64,000 nt of DNA from Oscillospiraceae bacterium (GCA_021199855.1 JAJQHD010000057.1:62001-126000), one strand, 5' to 3'. Shown: positions 24,259 through 33,655, numbered from the stretch's first letter. Made by a program: numbers and translations. Notes: generated from the sequence alone by a model not told the origin.

Positions 24259-24524
24259 GATTTTTTCTTTTCCGTTACCGCAACGGAATTCTTTGCGGTA
24301 AAGAACTCCTTTCATATGTGAAATCGCGCTCTCGAATCATGTTTTCACTACTAATACACATCAGAGCGGCGGATTATTGCATCCATACAAAATATTTTAT
24401 CAGAAATTTTTGAAAAGTAAACCCATTTTCTGCGAATAGCCGAGATTTTTTCTTATAGGAGCAACCTCAGTTCGCTTTTTTTGCGAAAAAACGGTGAAAT
24501 TAAGACTTTTTTCGCCATGTAGTA
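24259..24524. other. Intergenic region between sigma factor and ArgC-like gene
   Basis: AT-rich divergent promoter region. On minus, TTTACT and TAAAAT about 16 nt apart (near 24390-24420) could drive the sigma operon. Near 24474-24492 TTCGC-T7-GCGAA forms a small hairpin. No RNA gene or conserved ORF was seen. Confidence 0.4.
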
Positions 24525-24554
24525 TTGACAAAATCCAAAAAATATGAGATTATA
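24525..24554 (+). promoter_or_regulatory. Promoter of the ArgC-like gene
   Basis: TTGACA (24525-24530) with GATTAT (24548-24553) at 17 nt or ATTATA at 18 nt. The transcript would start about 30 nt before the TTG start codon. Confidence 0.6.
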
Positions 24555-24591
24555 TCCATGTGTAACTCAAAATCCGAGGGAAGTGTAACAC

Positions 24592-25542
24592 TTGGACTTA
24601 AAGAAAGTTTTAATTGACGGGCACTACGGAGCAGTCAGTCTCAACATCGGTGCAATGCTGAGCGGTCGTGACGATTTGGAGGTAATCCATCTCGAAGACA
24701 GAGCAAAATTCACCGAGGAGCAGAGACTCAATCTCTTGAACACGGCTGACATAGTTATTCTTTGTCAGTCTTCAAAGACTGTCACCGAGACAATACCCTT
24801 AATTTCAAATACAAATACCAGGGTGCTCGACACGTCGAACGCCTACAGAATGTCGCCCCAGTGGGCATATGGTCTGCCGGAGCTCTCTCCCGACCACCGC
24901 AGAAAGATTGCGCAGTCGAGATTCACAGCTCTTCCGAACCCGATGGCAACCGGTGCGGCTCTTCTTTTCATGCCTTTAGTCAAGGCAAAGGTCATGCCGC
25001 CATACCACCCACTTATGATAAATTCCGTCATCGGCTACACAAACGGCGGCTCAAACATGATTTCGATGTACGAGAGCTCAACCCGTCCTTACGGCTTCTC
25101 GTCGGCGAGGATGTATGCCTTGGAGCAGACTATGATGCTTCAGAAGGAACTTATGCACACAGTTGGTCTTTCCTATAAGCCTGCAATCAGTCCGATTATA
25201 GACGACTACCCGAGCGGAGCTCTTATAACCGTTCCACTTCACTTAAGAACCCTTGCAAAGCGCCTTCATTCCCGCCAGATCTGGGACTATATTGCGAGAG
25301 CCTACGAGCACGAGCCGCTTATTGATGTCATGAACTTCGAGTCTTCGATTCAGGATTTGGACGGATTCCTTGAAGCAAACGGAATGGCAGGCTCGAACAA
25401 GATGCAGATTTTCGTCTTCGGCGACAACGATATCTGTCTTCTCGCCGCAAGATACGACAATCTCGGCAAAGGCGGAGCAGGCGCCGCTGTCCAATGCATG
25501 AATTTAATGCTCGGACTTGATGAATTAACAGGAGTACTATAA
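24592..25542 (+). CDS. ArgC-type (type 2) reductase homologue lacking the catalytic cysteine
   Basis: A 316-residue protein alignable throughout with type 2 N-acetyl-gamma-glutamyl-phosphate reductases: VLIDGHYGAVSLNI, ADIVILCQS, RVLDTSNAYR, WAYGLPEL, NSVIGYTNGGSNMI and the end DNLGKGGAGAAVQCMNLM. True enzymes carry NPGCYPT around the active-site cysteine. Here the stretch is LPNPMATGAALLF (residues 114-126), so the Gly-Cys-Tyr is missing and no nearby Cys replaces it. NADP-dependent reduction of the acyl phosphate by the known mechanism is therefore unlikely. No arginine genes are adjacent. The start is TTG with GAGGG 11 nt upstream. Databases may still label it argC. Confidence 0.75.
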   Translation: MDLKKVLIDGHYGAVSLNIGAMLSGRDDLEVIHLEDRAKFTEEQRLNLLNTADIVILCQSSKTVTETIPLISNTNTRVLDTSNAYRMSPQWAYGLPELSPDHRRKIAQSRFTALPNPMATGAALLFMPLVKAKVMPPYHPLMINSVIGYTNGGSNMISMYESSTRPYGFSSARMYALEQTMMLQKELMHTVGLSYKPAISPIIDDYPSGALITVPLHLRTLAKRLHSRQIWDYIARAYEHEPLIDVMNFESSIQDLDGFLEANGMAGSNKMQIFVFGDNDICLLAARYDNLGKGGAGAAVQCMNLMLGLDELTGVL

Positions 25543-25552
25543 AACAAGTTTT

Positions 25553-26794
25553 ATGATAGATAACAGTCAGGAAAAATCAAGAGTAATGCTTGTGTCTGTG
25601 GACACCGGCGAATTTGACGCAGAGCGCAGTATGGAAGAGCTCTGCGCTCTTTGTGACACCGCCGGAGCGGAAGTCGTCGCAACAGTCATCCAGAAAAGAC
25701 CTTCGATAGAAGGCACAACCTGCGTCGGCTCGGGAAGACTTGCAGAAATCGCCGAACAGTGCGAATCTCTCGAAATCGACCAGCTGATTTTCAACCGAGA
25801 ATTGACGGCAACTCAGATAAGAAACATCGAGGACGCAACAGATACGTTCACAATCGACCGCACAATGCTCATTTTGGACATCTTCGCCCAGCGTGCCACA
25901 ACCCGTGAAGGCAAGCTTCAGGTCGAGCTTGCGCAGAACAAATACCGTTTAACAAGGCTTGCCGGAATTGGAATAAAGCTCTCCCGTCTCGGCGGAGGAA
26001 TCGGCACCCGAGGCCCCGGCGAAACGAAGCTCGAAACCGACCGCCGCCATATCCGTTCACGGATTACTCAGCTCGAAAAGGACTTGAAAGAAGTCGAACA
26101 GCGCCGTGATATTACCCGCAAGCGCCGCAAAAAGGACGGTGTCCTCACTGCCGCAATAGTCGGCTACACCAACGCCGGCAAGTCGACTCTTCTGAACGCC
26201 CTGACCGATGCAGGCGTATTATCCGAAGACAAGCTTTTCGCAACTCTCGAAACAACTTCCCGTGCAATACTTCTTCCCGACGGCAGAAGCGTTACCCTCA
26301 TTGACACAGTCGGGCTTATTTCGAGGCTACCTCACCAGCTCGTTGAAGCCTTCAAGTCGACCCTTGAAGAAGCCGCCAGCGCCGACCTCCTGATTCATCT
26401 CATTGACGCTTCGAGCGAGTATTACGAAGAGGAAAAGCACGTCACCGAAGAGCTCCTTCACGACCTCGGCTGTGACGGAATCCCGACCTTGACGGTTTTG
26501 AACAAATGCGACCTCGTCCCAGAAATAACCGTTCAGGACAACTCAATCGTCTGCATTTCGGCGAAGAACTCGACCGGACTTGATTCTCTCCTCGAAGGAA
26601 TCGCAAAATCCCTTCCGGAAACAGCAAGACGAATGAATCTCCTGCTTCCATATACTGAAGCCGGACTTCTCTCCGAAATCCGCAAAGACGGCACGGTTTA
26701 TTCAGAAGAGTATACTCCCGAAGGAATCAAAGCCGACGTTCTCGTCGACATCAAGCTATGTAGCATTGCAGAAAACTATAGAGTGGACAGTTAA
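25553..26794 (+). CDS. hflX: Ribosome-associated GTPase HflX
   Basis: A 413-residue HflX. The N-terminal domain ends in the family signature GGGIGTRGPGETKLE (147-161). A basic coiled linker follows, then the G domain with G1 GYTNAGKST (204-212), G3 DTVGL and G4 NKCD. HflX binds 50S/70S ribosomes and splits stalled ribosomes. The usual C-terminal tail is present. It is 10 nt downstream of the ArgC-like gene and probably co-transcribed. The ATG at 25553 lacks a strong nearby Shine-Dalgarno site (GGAG is about 17 nt away), so initiation may be coupled. Its terminator overlaps the stop codon. Confidence 0.95.
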   Translation: MIDNSQEKSRVMLVSVDTGEFDAERSMEELCALCDTAGAEVVATVIQKRPSIEGTTCVGSGRLAEIAEQCESLEIDQLIFNRELTATQIRNIEDATDTFTIDRTMLILDIFAQRATTREGKLQVELAQNKYRLTRLAGIGIKLSRLGGGIGTRGPGETKLETDRRHIRSRITQLEKDLKEVEQRRDITRKRRKKDGVLTAAIVGYTNAGKSTLLNALTDAGVLSEDKLFATLETTSRAILLPDGRSVTLIDTVGLISRLPHQLVEAFKSTLEEAASADLLIHLIDASSEYYEEEKHVTEELLHDLGCDGIPTLTVLNKCDLVPEITVQDNSIVCISAKNSTGLDSLLEGIAKSLPETARRMNLLLPYTEAGLLSEIRKDGTVYSEEYTPEGIKADVLVDIKLCSIAENYRVDS

Positions 26795-26809
26795 TAGCTG
26801 TCCACTTTT
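26783..26809 (+). terminator. Terminator of hflX, overlapping its stop codon
   Basis: Perfect 8-bp stem GTGGACAG/CTGTCCAC (26783-26790, 26798-26805) with the TAA stop in the loop, followed by TTTT. Confidence 0.75.
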
Positions 26810-26866
26810 GCATATTTCGGGGAATCCTGCTTAACATATTACCAAAACCTTGAAAGGAACTATGTT

Positions 26867-28711
26867 ATGCAGATAATTATACTTGCGGGAGGAGAAGGAA
26901 CCAGGCTCCGACCGTTGACTTCTGACACCCCGAAGCCACTTGTGCGAGTCCTAGGAATCCCGGCAATTGAGCGGCTTACGGCGCTTTTATTCCGAAACGG
27001 CTTCAAAGAGGCAACCATCGCCGATTTCTACCTTGCCGATAAACTTGAAGAGACTCTCGGTAGCTTCTCAAACGGAATCAGACTGCGCTATGTACGTGAA
27101 GACGTGCCTTTGGGCACTGCCGGGTGTGTCCGGAAAGCCTGGAACGGTGACGACGTGATGGTTCTCAGCGGCGACGGAGTCTGCGATTTCAATCTCCCGA
27201 AAATCGTCGACTTCCACGAGCGAAGCGACGCCGACGTGACAATTGTCTCCCACGAAGTGAGCGACCCGAGAGAATATGGTCTTGTCACCTCAGACTCAAC
27301 CGGCAGGGTAATCGGCTTTTCAGAGAAGCCTGCCTACGACTCCTGCCTCACCGATTTAGCGAATACAGGCGCATATATTATCTCGAAAGATATCATCTAC
27401 CGAATCCCCGAAAACGAGAAGGTCGATTTCGCCTCCGACGTCTTTCCGGAAGTGCTGGTAACCGGCGGCAGGATTTTCACCATCCCCGAAACGGGAATCT
27501 GGTTCGATATCGGCGATATATCTTCGCTTCTCACGTGCCAGGCGGTTCTTCTTGATGAAGAAGAGAAGGATTATCTCATCTTCGAGGGATCATCGGTCGG
27601 AGATGGCACCACTGTCACGGGCGGAAGCGTAATCGAAAAAGGCGCAACCGTCGGTCGGAACTGCCGGATCCAGTCATCATTAATAATGAATGGCTCCTCC
27701 ATGGGCGATGGTTGCGAACTTAATAAGTGCGTCATCTGTGAGGACGTCACAATCGGCAGAGGAGTGCATTTAGGCGAGCTATCGGCAGTAGGAAGCGGAA
27801 GCGTAATCGGCTCGGCAGTCACAATCGACCCGGGCGTAAAAATCTCCCCGAACTCGAAAATCCCCGCCGGAATCAGAGTCCGTCGGGACGTCACGCCCTC
27901 CGGCTACAAGCTATTAGAGATGGGCGAAGGCGGACGTGCCGACGGAATCGAGCTTACAACCGAAAATCTCCTGTTTCTAGGCAAAGCCATCGCCAGAGCA
28001 TTTACTCAGGAAAGTATAACCGTCGGATATTCAAGTGACAGCGGAAGTATGTTTGAAGCACTGTCTTTGGGATTTCGTTCCAGTGGCATGGCGGTGTACT
28101 ATCTTAATAATGCCACATTCGGCGAGACTGTCTTTACTGTCCAAAGGCTGAAAACCAGATATTGCGCCTATATTTCGTGCGGAAGTGTGAGAGTTTTCCG
28201 GAGCGGCAACTGCGAACTTGCCCGTTCTGAAGAACGCAAACTCTGTGAGAAGTACAACAGAGCAGAGTTGAACGATTCTGAAACCGCACCACTCATAAAT
28301 GCCGATGCAGAAAGAAAGCTATATTTGGGTGAGCTTAAGAGCATATTCCCACAGCATTTTGCCGGAAGCGTACAAATAAGCTCAAAAGACTCACAGGAAA
28401 AGGAAATCTTTTCCGAAGCCATATCCAGTTTTGGCTGGTCGGACGGCGACAAGCTAAGATTTACAGTAGGCAGAAGCATAGAAGACACCGCCTGCGAATT
28501 TCCAAGTGGCAGGCTCACCTATGAGCAACTGCTTCTTCTCTGTTGCCGTTCGCACTTCTGGGACGGCGAAAATGTCGTTCTGCCCGAACGAGCCCCCGCT
28601 TGTCTGCGACGAATATGCAAAAGAATCGGGAAGGGAAGTTTTCAGGATATCTCCAGCAGACGATGGCGAGCTTTCCCAATTTGCAATAGACCCACTATTT
28701 TTAATAGCTGA
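26867..28711 (+). CDS. Sugar-1-phosphate nucleotidyltransferase with phosphomannomutase-like domain, frameshifted
   Basis: Residues 1-230 are a nucleotidyltransferase of the GMPP/RmlA type: IILAGGEGTRLRPLT, TPKPLV, VLSGDGVCDFN and GFSEKP. Residues about 245-340 are a left-handed beta-helix (LbH) of hexapeptide repeats. From about 360 a phosphomannomutase-like fold begins (ITVGYSSDSGSMFEALSLGF), but the catalytic serine loop (TASHNP in real enzymes) reads YISCGSVRVF. The frame stops making sense after ENVVLPERAP near 28595 and ends in an Arg-rich tail at 28711. The true continuation is in the +1 frame to 29015. A C5 run at 28593-28597 is the likely shift point. The intact protein would be about 715 residues. 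Confidence 0.85.
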   Translation: MQIIILAGGEGTRLRPLTSDTPKPLVRVLGIPAIERLTALLFRNGFKEATIADFYLADKLEETLGSFSNGIRLRYVREDVPLGTAGCVRKAWNGDDVMVLSGDGVCDFNLPKIVDFHERSDADVTIVSHEVSDPREYGLVTSDSTGRVIGFSEKPAYDSCLTDLANTGAYIISKDIIYRIPENEKVDFASDVFPEVLVTGGRIFTIPETGIWFDIGDISSLLTCQAVLLDEEEKDYLIFEGSSVGDGTTVTGGSVIEKGATVGRNCRIQSSLIMNGSSMGDGCELNKCVICEDVTIGRGVHLGELSAVGSGSVIGSAVTIDPGVKISPNSKIPAGIRVRRDVTPSGYKLLEMGEGGRADGIELTTENLLFLGKAIARAFTQESITVGYSSDSGSMFEALSLGFRSSGMAVYYLNNATFGETVFTVQRLKTRYCAYISCGSVRVFRSGNCELARSEERKLCEKYNRAELNDSETAPLINADAERKLYLGELKSIFPQHFAGSVQISSKDSQEKEIFSEAISSFGWSDGDKLRFTVGRSIEDTACEFPSGRLTYEQLLLLCCRSHFWDGENVVLPERAPACLRRICKRIGKGSFQDISSRRWRAFPICNRPTIFNS

Positions 28712-29015
28712 AGCTGTCAGCTATCTCGCCAAAAGAGAAATCTCGGCAAGCGTGGCTTTGTCAGAGCTTCCGGAAATCTGTTACTATCATAAGACTGCCC
28801 GGATGGGCAAAGGTCTTCCGAAGCTTCTTAACAGGGAATTTGCTGGGAATCGCCACGGTTCTGACATAATTGTCGAATCGGCAGGCACAAGAGCCTACGT
28901 CCGACCTCTAAAAAGTGGCAAAGAGCTCCGGATGTACGTCGAATCGGTGTCCCAGGAAGCGGCTTTGGCAATTTGTGACGATATAATATCGCGACTTAGG
29001 GCACATCAATCTTGA
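28596..29015 (+). pseudogene. C-terminal remainder of the nucleotidyltransferase/phosphomannomutase gene in the +1 frame
   Basis: From the C5 run onward this frame reads PLVCDEYAKESGREVF, FLIAEAVSYLAKREISASVALSELPEI and SGKELRMYVESVSQEAALAI. These are the closing parts of a phosphomannomutase fold, including the last domain whose phosphate loop (RPSGTEP in enzymes) is here VRPLKSGKEL. It has no plausible start of its own in the proper place: the frame's ATGs lie in sequence that codes for the upstream domain in another frame. Removing one C joins the two parts. Sequencing error and true mutation are both possible. Confidence 0.75.
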
Positions 29016-29040
29016 CATTTGCGAAGATTTGTAGTATCAT
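29012..29040 (+). promoter_or_regulatory. Promoter of the RNase J operon
   Basis: TTGACA (29012-29017), 17-nt spacer, TATCAT (29035-29040). It overlaps the stop codon of the preceding frame and leaves a leader of about 137 nt. Confidence 0.7.
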
Positions 29041-29077
29041 ATCATGTATATTTCTATTTTCATTCTGGAACTTTATG

Positions 29078-29128
29078 CTCAGCTGTCGCCACAAGCTGAG
29101 TTTAAATGAGTGGGACGAGGTCTCACTC
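29078..29128 (+). promoter_or_regulatory. Two hairpins in the RNase J mRNA leader
   Basis: CTCAGCT/AGCTGAG (29078-29100) and GAGTGGGA/TCTCACTC (29108-29128, one mismatch) stand in tandem before the rnj start codon. The first lacks a long T-run. They may stabilise or autoregulate the transcript. Confidence 0.5.
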
Positions 29129-29183
29129 TACATATTAAATATATAACTACCACAGAAATAATAATTTTTGAGAAAGGAAATTC

Positions 29184-31157
29184 ATGTCAACAACTGAAGA
29201 AAAGAAGATTAAAGCATCAAGAAAAAGCCGCTCGAAGAACGATTCAGGCTCTTCAAGAGACAGTGCGCTCGATGCCGCTATTGCTGCGGCAATATCCGCA
29301 CCCAAGCCCCCAAAGAAAGCAACACAGTATCAGAAATCAAGAGGCTCACAGCCATCTAGAAAGAAATCACAAGTAGCCAAGAAATCAAAGTCCCAAAGAA
29401 CCGAATCTCTCCCGCAAAGAGGAGCACAGACACAGGCGCCGGTAGCAGTACAGCCGGTTTCAAAACCCGCACCGATAGTAAGCAACGCAATAGTTCACGA
29501 TTCCAAAACTCCGCTTAAAATAATTCCTCTCGGCGGTCTCGGCGAGATTGGTGAGAATATGACCGTTGTCGAATATGGCAACGATATCGTGATCATTGAT
29601 TGCGGAATGACATTCCCCGACAGCGAAATGCCCGGAGTAGACATGGTTATCCCCGATTTCACCTATGTCGAGAGGAATGCCAACAAAGTCAGAGGAGTCC
29701 TTGTCACTCACGGTCACGAGGACCACATCGGCGGAATCCCGTATTTACTCAAGAAAATCAACGTCCCGGTTTACGCCACCAGGCTGACGATCGGTCTTAT
29801 CGAAAACAAGTTCAAGGAGCACAATCTCGGCAAATCCATGCTCCATGTCGTGTCGCCTGCAGATAAAATCCAGCTTGGCGCATTCACGGCTGAGTTTATC
29901 AAAGTCAACCATTCGATTCCGGATGCAGTGGCTATTGCCCTCCATACTCCCGTCGGGACGGTTGTCCATATGGGCGACTTCAAGGTGGACTACACCCCGA
30001 TTGAGGGAGGAATCATAGACCTTCCGAAGTTCGCTCGTCTCGGCGATGAAGGTGTACTTGCCCTCATGAGTGACTCGACCAACTCCGAGCGCCGTGGATT
30101 TACTCCGAGTGAAAGAACCGTCGGCGAGAGCTTTGAGCGGCTCTTCAATAAAGCCGAAGGCAAGCGAATCATCATCGCAACCTTCTCGTCGAACATCCAC
30201 CGTGTACAGCAGATTATCAACTGTGCCGCACAGCACGACCGTAAGGTCGCAGTTTTCGGAAGAAGTATGATAAATGTAATCGGTCTCGCAACAGAACTCG
30301 GTTACCTTAAGGCTCCCGAGGGCGTCATCATCGACATCGCGGATATGCATAACTACTCGGATGGCGAGATAGTTTTGATTACTACCGGAAGCCAGGGCGA
30401 ACCGATGAGCGCGCTTACGAGAATGGCGACGAACGACCATCGTCAGGTGAGCATCACTTCAAACGACTTCATCATAATTTCCGCAAGACCTATTCCCGGC
30501 AACGAGAAGTTCGTCGGCAAGGTCGTCAATCAGCTTCTTAAATTGGGCGCCGAGGTCGTCTATGAAGAGATGTACGAGGTTCACGTTTCCGGACACGCAT
30601 GTCAGGAGGAGCAGAAGCTCATCATAAGCCTTATCAGACCGAAGTACTTCATCCCTGTTCACGGCGAATATAAGCACCTGACACGTCACGCCGAAACGGC
30701 ACGTGAAATCGGTATTCCCGAGAAAAATATCTTAATCGCCGATGTCGGAAACGTAATCGAGCTCAAATCCAACAGCATGAAAGTTACAGGAAGCGTTCCT
30801 GCCGGCAAGGTTATGGTCGACGGTTTGGGAGTCGGAGACGTAGGTGCCGCAGTCCTGAAGGACAGAAAGCGCCTTGCCGAGGACGGAGTTATTGTCGTTT
30901 CTGCCATAATAGATAAGATTGACCGCAAGCTTCTTTCGGGACCTGAGATTACTTCAAAGGGCTTCGTTTACGAAAAGACCAACGAAGAGCTCTTCAAAGA
31001 TGTTAAAAAGAAAGCACAACAGGTTCTCCAGCAGGAGCTTTCCACCAAGCACGATTTCACGGCAGTCAAGAACAAAGTCCGTGATGAAATAAGCGACTTC
31101 GTCTTCTCAAAGACCAAGCGCAGACCTACTATAATAGTAACCGTTCTGGATATCTGA
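29184..31157 (+). CDS. rnj: Ribonuclease J
   Basis: A 657-residue metallo-beta-lactamase/beta-CASP ribonuclease with the zinc motif HGHEDH (176-181), a beta-CASP domain (SNIHRVQQIINCAAQHDRKVAVFGRSM) and the C-terminal HVSGHA. It degrades and matures RNA from the 5' end and endonucleolytically. The first 105 residues are an added low-complexity extension rich in Lys, Ser, Arg and Gln, absent from B. subtilis RNase J1/J2 (about 555 residues), and may bind RNA or partners. AAAGGAAA precedes the ATG. It heads a conserved cluster with gdpP, rplI and dnaB. Confidence 0.95.
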   Translation: MSTTEEKKIKASRKSRSKNDSGSSRDSALDAAIAAAISAPKPPKKATQYQKSRGSQPSRKKSQVAKKSKSQRTESLPQRGAQTQAPVAVQPVSKPAPIVSNAIVHDSKTPLKIIPLGGLGEIGENMTVVEYGNDIVIIDCGMTFPDSEMPGVDMVIPDFTYVERNANKVRGVLVTHGHEDHIGGIPYLLKKINVPVYATRLTIGLIENKFKEHNLGKSMLHVVSPADKIQLGAFTAEFIKVNHSIPDAVAIALHTPVGTVVHMGDFKVDYTPIEGGIIDLPKFARLGDEGVLALMSDSTNSERRGFTPSERTVGESFERLFNKAEGKRIIIATFSSNIHRVQQIINCAAQHDRKVAVFGRSMINVIGLATELGYLKAPEGVIIDIADMHNYSDGEIVLITTGSQGEPMSALTRMATNDHRQVSITSNDFIIISARPIPGNEKFVGKVVNQLLKLGAEVVYEEMYEVHVSGHACQEEQKLIISLIRPKYFIPVHGEYKHLTRHAETAREIGIPEKNILIADVGNVIELKSNSMKVTGSVPAGKVMVDGLGVGDVGAAVLKDRKRLAEDGVIVVSAIIDKIDRKLLSGPEITSKGFVYEKTNEELFKDVKKKAQQVLQQELSTKHDFTAVKNKVRDEISDFVFSKTKRRPTIIVTVLDI

Positions 31158-31203
31158 AGTCCCGGTTATACTCAAAAATCACTTACCTGAGAGGTGGGAT
31201 ATT

Positions 31204-33153
31204 ATGAAAAAACGCTTATCGTGGGTTTTGACAGTTGCATTGCTGCTCCTGGGAATTACTTCTCTTGCACTCTGCCTTGTGCTCTTTGCCGACGGAAGAA
31301 CCGCAATGTGCGTTGCCGCAGGAATGGTGCTTCTGTGTGCGCTAATCATGTTTATCGTGATTGCGGTTATGAACAAGGATATTGCAAAGTATGTCACGCG
31401 GATGGACAAATCCATTGAAGCTATCAACCGCGAGGCTTTCTATGATTTCCCGGAACCGATCATAATCACCGATTCTGATGACAGAATTGTCTGGTACAAC
31501 AGGCGCTTTGAAGAAAAATTCTTCGATGACGACCATGCCTACGGTCTGCCTCTTACAAATCTTGTTGGCAATAATGTCGCCAAAATCTATTCCGATACCG
31601 GTGCCTGCGTAAGGATTTTCGAAAGGTACTACAACGTCTATGCCAAAAAGTCAGACACCGGACCATTGTCGATAATAAGACTCACCGATGTCACCGACAG
31701 GGTTCTTCTCGAAGAGGAGTATAACGCCCAGAAGAAGACGGTTCTCATCATGACCGTCGACAACTACGACGACGCATTCCAGAACTCAAAGGAGAGCGAC
31801 AAGGCAAGCGTCCAGGCTCAGATAGAGCAGATTTTTGAGCAGTTCATCGAGCATACAAACGGCGTTCTCCACAAAATCTCAAACGACAGATTCTTCGCAG
31901 TAATCGAGGAAAGACACCTCACCCAGATTATAGACGGAAAGTTCGATATCCTGGATGAAATCCGTTCTATTCAATTGGGCGGTCGTCCCTGCGTGACACT
32001 TTCAATCGGTGTCGGCAGAGGAGCCAAAACCCTTGCTGAAAGCGAGGTCTACGCAAAGCAGGCGCTCGATATGTGCTTAGGACGTGGAGGCGACCAGGCG
32101 GCAGTCAAGACAGAGAGCGGTTTTGAATTCTTCGGCGGCATCTCAAAGGCAGTCGAAAAGTCGAACCGTGTCCGCTCAAGAATTATCGCAACGGCATTAA
32201 GGGAACTCGCCGAGAGTTGTGGAACGGTATATCTTATGGGACATAATTTAGCCGACTTTGACGCTGTTGGCTCTTGCATTGGTCTTTGCGGAGCTTTAAG
32301 AAGCGTCGGAAAGCAGGCTTACGTTGCAGTAGACCCCGAAAAGAACCTTGCTAAGAAGCTCATTGAGTACATAACGGCAAGCGGAGAGGAAGACTATTTC
32401 AAATCCTGTGAGGAAGCAGTAAACGAAATTGCCGACGATTCACTCCTCATAATCTGTGACACCCACAACCCGAACTTCCTTGACTCAAAGGAGCTTTACG
32501 AGAAGGCAAAGACGGTTGTCGTCATCGACCACCACAGAAAGATGGTCAACTTCATCGACAATTCGGTGATCTTCTTCCACGAACCGTTCGCTTCAAGCGC
32601 ATGTGAAATGGCTACAGAGCTTGTTCAGTATTTCGGAGTAGATTGCAGAATTTCCATTGCCGATGCAGAGGCGCTCCTGTCGGGAATAAGTCTTGACACG
32701 AAGAACTTTGTCATGCGTGCCGGCACCCGTACCTTTGAAGCGGCGGCATACTTAAAGAGACTCGGAGCAGACACCGTCACGGTCAAGGGCTTCTTCAGCG
32801 ACAGTCTTGAAACCTATCGCGAAAGAAGCAAGCTCATACAGTCAGCAGAGCTCTTCCACGGCTGTGCCATTGCCACCACCGATTCCGAAAAGCCGGAGCT
32901 CATCCTTGCGGCGGCTCAGGCGGCTGATGAACTCTTAGGAATCAACGGAGTTAAGGCATCATTTGTAGTCTATCATCTTGACGGCAAGAGCCGTGTTTCG
33001 GCGCGCTCTCTAGGCTCCTTCAATGTTCAGCTCATAATGGAATCAGTGGGCGGAGGCGGTCACCAGACGATGGCGGGCGCACAGCTCGATCTGTCAGTCG
33101 AAGAGACAGTGGATAAAATCAAGTCTGCAATAGAGGACTTTATAATAGCATAA
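31204..33153 (+). CDS. gdpP: Cyclic-di-AMP phosphodiesterase GdpP (YybT)
   Basis: A 649-residue membrane protein. Two N-terminal transmembrane helices (about 5-60) lead to a PAS-like domain (about 75-150), then a degenerate GGDEF domain (about 175-300). The DHH domain (from about 335) contains GHNLADFDAVGS, ICDTHNP and VVIDHHRKM, and the DHHA1 domain ends with SVGGGGHQTMAGAQL. It hydrolyses c-di-AMP to pApA and thereby affects wall and potassium homeostasis. rplI follows after 16 nt, as in other Firmicutes. Confidence 0.95.
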   Translation: MKKRLSWVLTVALLLLGITSLALCLVLFADGRTAMCVAAGMVLLCALIMFIVIAVMNKDIAKYVTRMDKSIEAINREAFYDFPEPIIITDSDDRIVWYNRRFEEKFFDDDHAYGLPLTNLVGNNVAKIYSDTGACVRIFERYYNVYAKKSDTGPLSIIRLTDVTDRVLLEEEYNAQKKTVLIMTVDNYDDAFQNSKESDKASVQAQIEQIFEQFIEHTNGVLHKISNDRFFAVIEERHLTQIIDGKFDILDEIRSIQLGGRPCVTLSIGVGRGAKTLAESEVYAKQALDMCLGRGGDQAAVKTESGFEFFGGISKAVEKSNRVRSRIIATALRELAESCGTVYLMGHNLADFDAVGSCIGLCGALRSVGKQAYVAVDPEKNLAKKLIEYITASGEEDYFKSCEEAVNEIADDSLLIICDTHNPNFLDSKELYEKAKTVVVIDHHRKMVNFIDNSVIFFHEPFASSACEMATELVQYFGVDCRISIADAEALLSGISLDTKNFVMRAGTRTFEAAAYLKRLGADTVTVKGFFSDSLETYRERSKLIQSAELFHGCAIATTDSEKPELILAAAQAADELLGINGVKASFVVYHLDGKSRVSARSLGSFNVQLIMESVGGGGHQTMAGAQLDLSVEETVDKIKSAIEDFIIA

Positions 33154-33169
33154 GAAAGGATAACTGAAG

Positions 33170-33619
33170 ATGAAAGTAATTCTTTTAAAAGACGTAAAGG
33201 GCTCCGGAAAAGCCGGAACGGTTCTTGAAGTAGCCGACGGCTACGCAAGAAACTATCTTATAGTCAAAGGTCTTGCAATCGAGGCAACCGCAAAGAACAT
33301 CAACGACCTTGAAGGCAAGAAGGCGTCCGCCCAGTACAAGCTCGACACTGCAAAGGCAGAGGCTGAAGCGGCGGCAAAAGCCATCAACGGCGGAAAGATT
33401 GTCATCAAATCCAAAGCCGGTCAGAACGGCAAGCTCTTCGGTTCAGTCACAACAAGCATCATCAGTGACAAGATAAAAGAGCAGTTCGGCGCAACTATCG
33501 ACAAAAAGAAGATTTCCCTTAACGGTGACATCAAGGCTTACGGTGATTATGACGTTGAAGTCAAGATGACTCAGGGCGTCAACGCGAAGCTCACCGTCAG
33601 CGTGGTTCCAGAGGACTAA
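33170..33619 (+). CDS. rplI: 50S ribosomal protein L9
   Basis: A 149-residue L9. The N-terminal RNA-binding domain starts [30 protein letters not shown], the connecting helix is Lys/Glu/Ala-rich, and the C-terminal domain includes [13 protein letters not shown]. Length equals the usual 148-150. The position between gdpP and dnaB is the standard Firmicutes order. GAAAGGATAA precedes the ATG. Confidence 0.97.
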   Translation: MKVILLKDVKGSGKAGTVLEVADGYARNYLIVKGLAIEATAKNINDLEGKKASAQYKLDTAKAEAEAAAKAINGGKIVIKSKAGQNGKLFGSVTTSIISDKIKEQFGATIDKKKISLNGDIKAYGDYDVEVKMTQGVNAKLTVSVVPED

Positions 33620-33655
33620 TCGCAATACAAAATAACCAGCAAAGGAGGGAACAGA

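Noticed and set aside
24843..25494. Minus-strand frames opposite the ArgC-like gene
   Set aside because: They are short and without start signals or motifs; they are shadows of the plus-strand gene.
28506..28595. The +1 frame read as an independent gene starting at 28506
   Set aside because: Its first 30 codons overlap sequence that codes for the nucleotidyltransferase/mutase protein and carry no family similarity; only the part after the C5 run is meaningful.
29745..30440. Minus-strand open frame of 231 codons opposite RNase J
   Set aside because: It is a codon-bias shadow of the rnj gene; the plus strand encodes invariant RNase J motifs there.
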